From M269 sp964640795 (GTDB lineage Bacteria > Pseudomonadota > Gammaproteobacteria > Enterobacterales > Alteromonadaceae): a stretch of DNA of 64,000 nucleotides. A model generated the notes under the pieces. That model searched no databases. It had not been told where the DNA came from and was given only the letters and a program-made list of their open reading frames with translations. Position 1 is the first letter of the stretch; every line of letters starts with the position of its first letter. Below are positions 53,395 through 61,897 of this stretch, in pieces. The stretch lies in the NCBI GenBank assembly GCA_964640795.1, contig CAZXIN010000003.1, positions 1 through 64,000 on the forward strand, read 5' to 3'. The position numbers and the translations under genes were made by a program.

Positions 53395-54651
53395 TCATCG
53401 ACGTTGTGCGTTTAGCAGGACGTCGATAGCATCGGGTCTGCCATTGATATAACGCATTTGTATGCGGCCATCATCAGTTAGGCTGACTTTTGCGGGAATC
53501 GAGTTCGTTGTCAGAGCCCAGCCTTTAGGTAAAACAACCGTATTACGATTACGGCCTAAGCTTCTATCCCAAACTAATTGGTCGTTATGCAGTAAATAAC
53601 GATTAGGGTCCGTATAGGTTTCAGTGATCCTTAAGCGCTTAGATTGGCCGGACTGAATTGCATCAAACCAAATGACAATCACTTCGCTATTGGCTGTAGG
53701 CGTTGTCCCTATATCAATGCCTTTATCGCTTATCTGTTGACCTTTGAGTGTTTCAACTTTTAATTGTTCACCTGTATCTAGCAGCATCGCTTCCGGATCG
53801 GATGCTTTGCTTCCGGCACGAACAATATTGACGTATTTATCAATACCTACACGCTCTTCTGTATAGTCATGAAACAGCCTAAATGAATGAGTTTCAGGTT
53901 GTTGTAAGTAGTAGGTAATATCGCGATTTTGAAAAGAACGTTCATTGAGCTGATAGTCTGTTCGAGCTTTGGATTTATCTCTACCTGAAGGCGTTGGTTT
54001 GTAATCGGGCCAAGGCGATGATTCTGCTTTTGTCATTCTCGTCAGAGGTTTACTCAATTTGCGGCCAGTGAGTTTGAAATTAACTGCTTGATCTGAGTCG
54101 TTCATAAAGCTGGCTTTAATGCGGCTATCGTCTGTTAAGGTGACTTGAGACGGGTAGTTAGCGCCGATAATTTCATAGCCAGAAGGCAATACAACGGAAT
54201 TTCGCTTGATACCTAATGATCGATCAAAAACGAGCGTATCTCCATGGCTGTAATAGCTCTTTTCGTCTTTGTATGTCTTGTCAATAAGAAGCCTAGCCTG
54301 ACCACCGGATGGAACAGGTCTGGCTAATTTTATTTGTAAGTACTCTGTGTCGAGTGCTGCATTGGTTAATCCATTTTTACGAGCTTCTTTGCCTTCCACA
54401 ATTTTCCAAACGAGGGCTTTGCCAGACATTAAATCAATGACTTCATTAATATCGTGTTCGCTGCCTTTCCTTAAGGTATTGAAGTAATGGGTTGCGCCTG
54501 CATTAGTCGCACTGACATAGTAGTAGATTCGAAAGCTATGCGATTCTGGAGACAGCAGCTCGTATTGCGTGTAACTGTCGGTTTGTGTTTGTTGTGCGAG
54601 TCCTGAAAAACTGAGTAGGATTAGAAAAACACCCGTTATTATTTTTTTCAT
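53395..54651 (-). CDS. Secreted protein made of two homologous halves
   Basis: I do not recognise a named family. The 418-residue precursor has a signal peptide (about residues 1-19, SGLAQQ) and an internal duplication. Half one (about residues 30-200) has YELLSPESHSFRIYYYVSATNAG, then YKDEKSYYSHGDTLVFDRSLGIKRNSVVLPSGYEI; half two (about 245-418) has YYLQQPETHSFRLFHDYTEERVG and YTDPNRYLLHNDQLVWDRSLGRNRNTVVLPKGWAL. A charged linker joins them. The strands suggest a beta-sandwich. It converges on kduD with 26 bases between and is followed upstream on the same strand by an M28 peptidase gene. Confidence 0.78.
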   Translation of the reverse strand: MKKIITGVFLILLSFSGLAQQTQTDSYTQYELLSPESHSFRIYYYVSATNAGATHYFNTLRKGSEHDINEVIDLMSGKALVWKIVEGKEARKNGLTNAALDTEYLQIKLARPVPSGGQARLLIDKTYKDEKSYYSHGDTLVFDRSLGIKRNSVVLPSGYEIIGANYPSQVTLTDDSRIKASFMNDSDQAVNFKLTGRKLSKPLTRMTKAESSPWPDYKPTPSGRDKSKARTDYQLNERSFQNRDITYYLQQPETHSFRLFHDYTEERVGIDKYVNIVRAGSKASDPEAMLLDTGEQLKVETLKGQQISDKGIDIGTTPTANSEVIVIWFDAIQSGQSKRLRITETYTDPNRYLLHNDQLVWDRSLGRNRNTVVLPKGWALTTNSIPAKVSLTDDGRIQMRYINGRPDAIDVLLNAQRR

Positions 54652-54786
54652 TTGTCTTCCTGATGGGACCTGTTGACTTAAGTTGTGCTTTTAATCCTAC
54701 CTTATACTCTCTTTTGCCAGTAACTAATTAATGCTTCTCGTTGATACGCAATGCACAGATTTATGAACAACATGGTTTAATTTTGA

Positions 54787-56553
54787 TTATTGCGATATCG
54801 CTTCTATCTCAATGTCGATGTTGCCAGAGTCTATAGGTAAAGTGAGTGAGCTTTTTTCACCAAGTGTCACGACTTGTTCACTTTCACTGACGACTTTAAA
54901 GTCTTGGAAGCGATTAACTTTTATTATCAACTCGGAACTCGACTTTTTTGATATCTCTAGCGCTGTCTTCCTGGGTGGCTCGGATAAGCCTAAATCCCAT
55001 TCAAACTGGGAAGATGAATTAAACGGAAGGAGCTTTTTACTCAAAAGAGAGCCGTTATAGAGAGATTCGATAACATCGAAATCACCAATTTTCCATCGTG
55101 TTACATTGGCACGAATTTGAGGCAAATAGTCGGTGGTGTTTTGCTCGTCGACAAAACGAATAAATGACTCGCCTTTTTCTAGAATACGGTACATACCATC
55201 AAAATTGATATGCGAAGTTTCGTCGGTTGTTCTATGGTATCTTCTATGAGTGCCTGTTGAAAATATAACGCTGGGGATACCGTGTTTAATAAAGCTTCCG
55301 TGATCACTTCTTGGGTAAAAACCAGCATCATTTAACGTTGTTGGATCTTCTAGCGTTGAGTTGGCTTGAAACCATTTATTCCAGTCCGAACTCAGCTCAG
55401 AGCCTTTTACTTCAACAGCTCTATTGGGGTGGCCGAGCATATCAAAATTGATCATAGCTTCAATAGATAGGCCTTCGTTTTCAAAATATTCAGCTAAAGC
55501 TTTAGAGCCTAATAGCCCCAGCTCCTCTGCTGAAAATGCTGCAAATATTAAGTTATGCCGAGGTTTTGTTTCACTTTTTGAAAATCGCTTAGCAAGCTGC
55601 GTTAAAACTGCTGTCCCTGATGCATTGTCATCTGCACCATTATATACCTGTCTACAAGAAAAAAGCCCCTTTGCGTTTGAGCCTAAATGATCAAAATGTG
55701 CACCAATGACAATAGCTTTGTCTGTATTGCCTTTCACAAAACCCACTACATTGGTGTAAGTGCCAATACTGATATGGTTTGTCGAGTGGTGCTTTATACT
55801 AATGTTTTCATTACTTGCTGCGTCATGTAGCTTTTCCCATATGCTTTGGTCGATCATGGCTAAGGGCAGCGGTATATCGGCGAACCAGTCATGTAAATGT
55901 CCTACTCTGCCTTGCTTTTCGTGGGCTGAACCTTGTGAGCCTTCATTAAAAAATTGGGGATTGCTGACTGACACAAGTAAGGCTTCTGCTTCTCTCTTAT
56001 ATGCTTGTTCGGCGGCAAGTGTTAACAGTGCTCTAAATCCTGTGTCTGGAAATTGATTGAAGAATGGCGTGTCACTCACATGAAGCACAATGGCTTTGCC
56101 TTTTAAACTTGCCAAACCAGTAAACAAGGCTCTGTCGGATATAGATTCGAGTGTGCCTTTGAATGTAATGTTAGAGGTAGGGTTTAAAAAAACTAAGCTT
56201 TTTCGTGCGATTCTAATAGGCCTTCCATCCTCAGTGTTTAACTCCGTAACTCTCTTGCTCTCGACCAAATCGGTTGGAATTGTCGCATGATGATAATAAG
56301 AGCCGAGAGAGGGTAGGGGCTCTAATCCATATTGTTTAAATTGTTTTTTAATATAGTTAGCTGCACGCTTCTCACCTTTAGATGTCGGTAGCCTGCCACA
56401 GAGTTTGTCGCTCGCTAGATAAGCAACGTGGTCTCTTAGTTGTTCTATATCAGTATTGGCACTGGTTTGTATGGATATGAACAGAAAGAAAATTGAAAGT
56501 ATCGAACTTTTTAGCGCTAAAACAGTATGTTGTCGCATACGTCCTTTGATCAT
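54787..56553 (-). CDS. Exported M28 family zinc peptidase with PA-like insert
   Basis: The 588-residue precursor has a signal peptide (ending QTSAN) and the order of bacterial M28 aminopeptidases: IEQLRDHVAYLASDKLCGRLPTSKGEKRAANYI at the start, a PA-like insert, then the catalytic region with zinc ligands in GAHFDHLGS and YNGADDNASGTAVL, the Glu pair FAAFSAEELGLLGS, NFDMLGHPN and the final ligand region RYHRTTDETSHINFDGM. A C-terminal beta domain of about 110 residues follows. It should release N-terminal residues outside the cytoplasm. A second ATG (56538) is a possible start. Confidence 0.92.
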   Translation of the reverse strand: MIKGRMRQHTVLALKSSILSIFFLFISIQTSANTDIEQLRDHVAYLASDKLCGRLPTSKGEKRAANYIKKQFKQYGLEPLPSLGSYYHHATIPTDLVESKRVTELNTEDGRPIRIARKSLVFLNPTSNITFKGTLESISDRALFTGLASLKGKAIVLHVSDTPFFNQFPDTGFRALLTLAAEQAYKREAEALLVSVSNPQFFNEGSQGSAHEKQGRVGHLHDWFADIPLPLAMIDQSIWEKLHDAASNENISIKHHSTNHISIGTYTNVVGFVKGNTDKAIVIGAHFDHLGSNAKGLFSCRQVYNGADDNASGTAVLTQLAKRFSKSETKPRHNLIFAAFSAEELGLLGSKALAEYFENEGLSIEAMINFDMLGHPNRAVEVKGSELSSDWNKWFQANSTLEDPTTLNDAGFYPRSDHGSFIKHGIPSVIFSTGTHRRYHRTTDETSHINFDGMYRILEKGESFIRFVDEQNTTDYLPQIRANVTRWKIGDFDVIESLYNGSLLSKKLLPFNSSSQFEWDLGLSEPPRKTALEISKKSSSELIIKVNRFQDFKVVSESEQVVTLGEKSSLTLPIDSGNIDIEIEAISQ

Positions 56554-56924
56554 AACGTCTATTTAATGTTGGTTATCATAATGATTCTCTCAGCTATTAG
56601 GTATCACAAAATGGTAACGATAACAGCTGAAAAATGGTTGTTGAATAGGTTGCTATGTGATGAAAGAACCACGTTTAAAACCCCTTATTTTATTTAGGAA
56701 TATTTTGACACAAGTCAACTTAACAAAATGAGAATGTAATAAAGTTTCCATTCTATCTATCGAACTCACATGCTGAGAGTGGCAGTTGTTATATGAATAG
56801 CTCGATAGTGTCGTTTTTTTTACAGAGACCACTTGAAGCATTGCAAGCGTTAGTTGGTTAATCTATTTCTTATGTACTACTTTAGTATAATGTCGCCACT
56901 TGAAGACACTAAGGGAAAATGCTC
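56554..56924. other. Divergent intergenic region
   Basis: About 370 bases between the M28 peptidase gene and the chemoreceptor gene. I see no ORF with support, no RNA gene and no strong palindrome. Confidence 0.5.
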
Positions 56925-58976
56925 ATGCTTAGCTGGTTTATGGATCTGAAAATCAAAATTAAAATTGGCTTGGCCAATAGTTTGATGGTTTTGTTACTTA
57001 TATTCGTTGGTATTGTTGGATTGATATACATTGATAAGGTCAACGACAATTTAAACTATTTAACCGACGAAGTGACGCCAACAATGCAGCTAGCAGCTGA
57101 CTTAGAGGTGATATTGTGGGAGACCGCATCTAATGCCAAAGATATTGTTATTAGTGAGGATTTAGGCGTTGTTAGGCAATTGAATGCTCAGATTGATGAG
57201 CAGGAAAAGCGGTTTTCCGATGGCTATAAAGAGCTTGAGGATATTATCGATGACGATAACCTGAATGACGAACTGGCTAACAGTAAATCGGCTTTTCTGA
57301 AAGCTGTCGATATAAATAACAACATGGTGGACTCTCATATCGAGGAGCTTGAAAAAGAGCTTAACGTCGTTCGTATGATGCAGAGTTTTGAGGATATTGC
57401 GACTTCACTAGATGATGCATTAACGGAGTTTGCGGATGAAAGTGAATCGGATTTTGTGAGATCTCGAGAATTTGATGACTACGCTGCCGTTGAAGCATCT
57501 TTAAAGCTTATAGAGTCTGTGAAAGATGCTTTGGAGTCTGCTAGAGAGTATCTTTCGTTAGAAGAAATAGATCAACTACCTCCCGTTTTGGCTGAGTTTG
57601 AAGCGATTATTGAAGATAGCGCAGTTTATAAGAAGCAGTTGTCTGACAATGCTGATAATGACGAGGAAAGGCGAGCCGTAGAGTCTATCCTGACTCTGCT
57701 AAAAAGCTTTGAAGAGTCGATTCTGGATGAAGATGAGCTGTTTGACGAATACAGAGAACAACTGGATGCTGAATACCTTACTAAGCAGTATGCAGAGGAA
57801 TTTGAGGCTGAAATCAATACAGGAGGTGATGCGTTAGACGCTCTCGGTGATTATGCTCAAAGCATTAGTGATAACGCAGATGAAAAAGCAGCGAGCGATG
57901 TAGCACAGGCGATCACTTTGATTGTCATGGTGGTTGTTCTGGCTTGTATTGCTGCAGCGGCATTGGCTATTTTTCTGGGGCGATCAATTACTAAGCCACT
58001 GAAGCAAGGCGTTGCTATGGCAGAAGCGCTTGCTAACGGCGATCTCACGCATACGTTAAGCTTATCGCAGAAAGATGAAGTAGGCCTCTTAGTTAATGCG
58101 CTGAATGCGATGTCTGAGGCCTTAAGCAACATCATTACGAGTGTACAAAAGAGTACCGAGCTGGTGTCTAGTGCTTCTCATGAGCTTGTTGCTGTGTCAG
58201 AACAGACAGGACAGAACGTTCAAAAGCAATACGAAATGATTGACCAAACGACCATTTTGATGGAAGAGATGCAACAGACGTCAACAGACATGACACAAAG
58301 AACCTTGGAAGCGTCTGAGTCAGCCGATTCGGTTAGTGGTTTGGTCGACCTCAGTGATCAAAAAGCAGAGAATGCTGCCAGTGGTGTTACGCAACTGACC
58401 ACTAACCTCGGCAATGTTTCTACTGTGATTGATAAGCTCAATGACAGTGTTGTCAGTATCACCAATATACTCGATGTCATTAAAGGTATTGCCGATCAGA
58501 CTAATCTCTTAGCCCTTAACGCAGCGATAGAAGCCGCGAGGGCTGGGGAGCAAGGAAGAGGATTTGCTGTTGTGGCTGATGAAGTACGCTCGTTGGCACA
58601 AAACACACAGAATTCGACCACTGAAATCGAGCACATGATTGTCAAAGTGCTTGAAGATGCGAAAGCGTCTGTTGCTTCCATTCGCAGTGGTCAAAGTCAG
58701 GCTGAAGAAATTGTTTCTCAGACGACCGAAGTTAAAGAAGCCTTGTCGGATATTAAATCTGCTATCCATAATATTACGCGTATGACATCGCAGATTGCCG
58801 CTGCATCTGAACAACAGAGCGTGACTGCTGCAGGTGTAAGTCAGACGGCACTAGATATTAAAGAACAAGCCGAACAGACGGGTTCCGGTTCGAACCAGAT
58901 TTCCATTTCTGCTGAAGAATTATCTAAATTAGCGACACAATTAAATGACGAGGTGTCGCAATTTAAGATGTATTAG
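56925..58976 (+). CDS. Methyl-accepting chemotaxis protein with large acidic sensor domain
   Basis: The 683-residue receptor has a first membrane segment (about residues 14-36), a periplasmic region of about 290 residues that is helical and very acidic (EDELFDEYREQLDAEYL, for example), a second membrane segment (about 325-348), a HAMP domain (SITKPLKQGVAMAEALANGDL) and the signalling domain with the conserved tip NLLALNAAIEAARAGEQGRG. I chose the ATG eight bases after AAGGGA; another lies two codons upstream. It signals to CheA. No pentapeptide tether (NWETF-like) is seen at the C-terminus. The ligand is unknown. Confidence 0.92.
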   Translation: MLSWFMDLKIKIKIGLANSLMVLLLIFVGIVGLIYIDKVNDNLNYLTDEVTPTMQLAADLEVILWETASNAKDIVISEDLGVVRQLNAQIDEQEKRFSDGYKELEDIIDDDNLNDELANSKSAFLKAVDINNNMVDSHIEELEKELNVVRMMQSFEDIATSLDDALTEFADESESDFVRSREFDDYAAVEASLKLIESVKDALESAREYLSLEEIDQLPPVLAEFEAIIEDSAVYKKQLSDNADNDEERRAVESILTLLKSFEESILDEDELFDEYREQLDAEYLTKQYAEEFEAEINTGGDALDALGDYAQSISDNADEKAASDVAQAITLIVMVVVLACIAAAALAIFLGRSITKPLKQGVAMAEALANGDLTHTLSLSQKDEVGLLVNALNAMSEALSNIITSVQKSTELVSSASHELVAVSEQTGQNVQKQYEMIDQTTILMEEMQQTSTDMTQRTLEASESADSVSGLVDLSDQKAENAASGVTQLTTNLGNVSTVIDKLNDSVVSITNILDVIKGIADQTNLLALNAAIEAARAGEQGRGFAVVADEVRSLAQNTQNSTTEIEHMIVKVLEDAKASVASIRSGQSQAEEIVSQTTEVKEALSDIKSAIHNITRMTSQIAAASEQQSVTAAGVSQTALDIKEQAEQTGSGSNQISISAEELSKLATQLNDEVSQFKMY

Positions 58977-58994
58977 AGTTGGTTAGATAGATAT

Positions 58995-59022
58995 GCCGAG
59001 CTCATGAGAGAGCTCGGCTTTT
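58995..59022 (+). terminator. Terminator of the chemoreceptor gene
   Basis: GCCGAGCTC, loop ATGAGA, GAGCTCGGC, TTTT: a perfect 9-bp GC-rich stem with a T-run 18 bases after the stop. Confidence 0.92.
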
Positions 59023-59036
59023 GATGGATGTAAAAG

Positions 59037-59612
59037 CTAGGCTAAAGCATCTAAACTGGCCTGTGGTTGATTTACATTGTTATTGAACCGGTGTCTGGCC
59101 CGTAACATGCACACTCCTGCCATGAGAAGGAGGGCGAAGGCTGGTGGTTCGGATACGGCTATTGAAGCTGTTGAGCTACCGTCGACAGGCAACAAGGTGC
59201 TCGATGGGAAAGGCTCAAAGAATTCAACATTAGCTAGTGAAAGCGATGTAATGCCAGCGCCTAGACCTACTAACTCAAAACTGGCTAACAAGAAGTCGCT
59301 CGTATCGAGAGGCGAGAAATCGCTGAATGAAAAAGCGACGCCACCAGCCAGAGGTGTTGCTTCAAAGATACCAAAAACAGTCAATTCAGCGAAAAGGTCG
59401 CTGGTGAATGTTGATGTGTCGAAGCTGACTATTGATGTATCGAACAAGATATCAAAGCCGAACGTGTCGAAGCTCTCAAAGTTAGATGCGAGTAGGTTAA
59501 CTTCTATTCGTTCCCCAAGTTTAATTGCGTTGTCTGACACGACAACTTCTATAAGACTTGCATTGGCATGGCAGTTAATACAGAGAATGAGTATGGCGAA
59601 TATTTTTTTCAT
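59037..59612 (-). CDS. Cohesin-like protein with PEP-CTERM-like sorting tail
   Basis: The 191-residue precursor starts at an ATG after AAAAGGAAAAGAA; a longer frame begins with an ATGA overlap on the preceding stop but delays the signal peptide. A signal peptide (about residues 1-18, NCHANAS) is followed by a beta domain of about 135 residues with a cohesin-like pattern: IEVVVSDNAIKLGERIEVNLL, FDTFGFDILFDTSIVSFDTSTF, then FLLASFELVGLGAG. The end reads SEPPAFALLLMAGVCMLRARHRF: a Pro motif, a membrane segment and an Arg-rich tail, as in exosortase-processed PEP-CTERM proteins, but with SEPP in place of the usual PEP. An extra 18 residues follow. The gene lies directly after the dockerin protease gene, so it is probably its anchor. 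Confidence 0.75.
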   Translation of the reverse strand: MKKIFAILILCINCHANASLIEVVVSDNAIKLGERIEVNLLASNFESFDTFGFDILFDTSIVSFDTSTFTSDLFAELTVFGIFEATPLAGGVAFSFSDFSPLDTSDFLLASFELVGLGAGITSLSLANVEFFEPFPSSTLLPVDGSSTASIAVSEPPAFALLLMAGVCMLRARHRFNNNVNQPQASLDALA

Positions 59613-59638
59613 TTCTTTTCCTTTTAATGCAGCGAGTG

Positions 59639-61729
59639 TCATGCTGCGCAGTTTTCACGAGTGCATAATCTAAATAGGGCACGAGCGTCTAATCTATTAA
59701 CCGAACCGTCGCCGTTGATATCGAATGATGCGTCGATGTCTTCTCTTCGCGATAGGGCAAGATTGAGTGCACGAATGTCGTTGATATCGACATCACCATC
59801 TCCATCCCAATCACCTAATACGTTTGTCGCTTGTGTGTACCTGATGATTAAGCGTGCAGCTCTTGTTGAGCCACCTTCGAAAGACTCTGCTTCGCGTTCG
59901 CCATTACCCGTAATGATGAAGGTAATCGCTGAGTCAGTTGTCCAGCTGTCTTGATTTACCAATTCTTGAACAATAGAGGTTAAAGAGGGAGTCAACTGTT
60001 CTGGTCCAGCATCACCACTATCTATCCAAGGTTGAATAGACCAATCCGTTGAAGAGCGAGTTGTTATTCGTTGAGATATATCGCCATCACTTTCTGTAAA
60101 GGTCTCTGAGTTAGCACTGAGGTGGCCTCTGACGGTGATATCTGTTTGCCCAGAATTGTCATCGTCCGCCATAAATTGAATACGAGCGTCACTAATCAGT
60201 GCGCCTTGAGGGATGTTGGCTTGCGCATAACGAATACCGACGATTTGCTCATCTGTGCCACCTTCATCAACAAGCTCCAGATCTGAGCTGTCTATATTGA
60301 CTTCATTTGTCTCAGCTTCCTCCTCCGCATCATCGCTACCGGTAGCGATGCGCAGTTCTCGTATGATGAGGTCTTCATCTGTACCAAAAGGCTGTTCAGG
60401 TGAGGGAGCATCAACACTGACGGTAATAGTATCTATTGATACATCGCCTCTGCTTCCGTCGTTCACTTCACCTGAGAGCCTGAGTTGAAAAGGCGTCAGT
60501 ACGAAGTCACTCAAATCAACCACAGCCTTACTCCAGCTGACACCCGATGTATGTTGTTCGCCCTCTCGTAGCCACAACTGTTGCCATGATTCGCCATTGT
60601 CGGTCGTAATTTCAAAAGCTAACGACCCGATGTCATCACCGTACATTAGATAGAAAAACTCAGCGTATGCTGTTGGTTGACTAGTGAAGTCGTAACAAGG
60701 ACTGAGTAGATTAACTTTGTCGTTAGGTAGCAGTAGGCTGTTCCCTGAGTCGATATGAATAAAGCTATGTCCTTCTACAGGACCATTAGCGCCTGTACTT
60801 GAGCTGTCTGTGTCAAAGTCGAACGCCCAGTTAAAATTGTCGTTGAAGGCATCTTGCGTCCAAATGTTCGGCGCAAGCTCGTCATTGTAGTTAAGCCCAT
60901 CGCGATGTGGGAATTGAGTGACTAGGCTGGAGTTTGCACAAGTTGGATTGTTTCCTTCTCCATATTTGTCATGTAGATGAAACTTGTCGGTAGCTAAGAT
61001 CTTAGCTATACGCCTGAACTGTTGAGGGCTATACCGGCTGCGGCAAACATTCTGTCCTCTACCCATGTAGTTAAAACCATCAGGGTTAAAGGCGGTCCCT
61101 TCACTGTCTGTATCATCGGCTTGATAGATACATTCACTGTAGTTGCTGCGGCTACCCGGATCGACAGGGGTGTCTATTAAGCCGTCACCATAGCGCCAAC
61201 CTAATACGCCTTCTTGCTCTCGTATTGGAGCATCATCAACACCAGAGAATGTATGTCTTAAGCTAACATTGTGCCCAAACTCATGAATGATAGTGGTCGT
61301 TGCTAAATTTTCGGGCTCCACTTCTATGGTATCTGTCGCTTCTTCATGCCGATAGGCGTGACCATTTGAACCGTCTAAATCAGCGACAATGATATTGAGG
61401 TTTCCGTAAATAAAGAAAGGTCTGGCATCTTCTTCGTCATCGGTATTCCAATCACCATCGTTAATTCCCGGAACATCTTCACTCGTCACATAGGTGATGT
61501 TCTCAATAACAAAGTTGACGTCTATAGGTGCATAACCAGTATTTAGCTGGTTTAGACCGTCCTGTAAGTCGCTTAATGAAGCTTGAGCCTCAGTACCATC
61601 GTTGTCGCTTGCAGCAACAATATAGTGAATGGGAATAGTGATATCTGCAAAGCTAAAAGCACTAAAACAAAGTGCTGAAGCCGCGACAGATGTGATTGCA
61701 AAGCTGAGTTTTTTCTTCTTATTTGGCAT
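59639..61729 (-). CDS. Secreted M43-like metalloprotease with C-terminal type I dockerin
   Basis: The 696-residue precursor has a signal peptide (about residues 1-28). The catalytic domain has the extended zinc motif HEFGHNVSLRH and a Met-turn-like FNYMGRG before SRYSPQQFRRI, as in pappalysin/M43 proteases. Next are a jelly-roll or MAM-like region (PCYDFTSQPTAYAEFFYLMYGDD, EITTDNGESWQQLW), a DNRLRE-like beta domain (LISDARIQFMADDDNSGQTDITVRGHL) and, in the last 55 residues, a dockerin with two Ca-binding loops (DWDGDGDVDINDI and DINGDGSVNRLDA) each followed by a helix. It ends CTRENCAA. The cohesin-like gene follows at once, so the protease may dock on it. Confidence 0.88.
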   Translation of the reverse strand: MPNKKKKLSFAITSVAASALCFSAFSFADITIPIHYIVAASDNDGTEAQASLSDLQDGLNQLNTGYAPIDVNFVIENITYVTSEDVPGINDGDWNTDDEEDARPFFIYGNLNIIVADLDGSNGHAYRHEEATDTIEVEPENLATTTIIHEFGHNVSLRHTFSGVDDAPIREQEGVLGWRYGDGLIDTPVDPGSRSNYSECIYQADDTDSEGTAFNPDGFNYMGRGQNVCRSRYSPQQFRRIAKILATDKFHLHDKYGEGNNPTCANSSLVTQFPHRDGLNYNDELAPNIWTQDAFNDNFNWAFDFDTDSSSTGANGPVEGHSFIHIDSGNSLLLPNDKVNLLSPCYDFTSQPTAYAEFFYLMYGDDIGSLAFEITTDNGESWQQLWLREGEQHTSGVSWSKAVVDLSDFVLTPFQLRLSGEVNDGSRGDVSIDTITVSVDAPSPEQPFGTDEDLIIRELRIATGSDDAEEEAETNEVNIDSSDLELVDEGGTDEQIVGIRYAQANIPQGALISDARIQFMADDDNSGQTDITVRGHLSANSETFTESDGDISQRITTRSSTDWSIQPWIDSGDAGPEQLTPSLTSIVQELVNQDSWTTDSAITFIITGNGEREAESFEGGSTRAARLIIRYTQATNVLGDWDGDGDVDINDIRALNLALSRREDIDASFDINGDGSVNRLDARALFRLCTRENCAA

Positions 61730-61897
61730 AGGATGCTTCCCCGTTATTAATAGTCAACTTGTATTAATAAAGGTATATCTTTGCAGGGAGCTCAGGACAA
61801 TATAGTACACATCCTTTTTAGCTCTTTTATTGCTCGCTTAGTTATCTCTTTTATATCTCTTAAAGCTCTCCAGAGAGGGTAGCGAGTGATACTCAGT

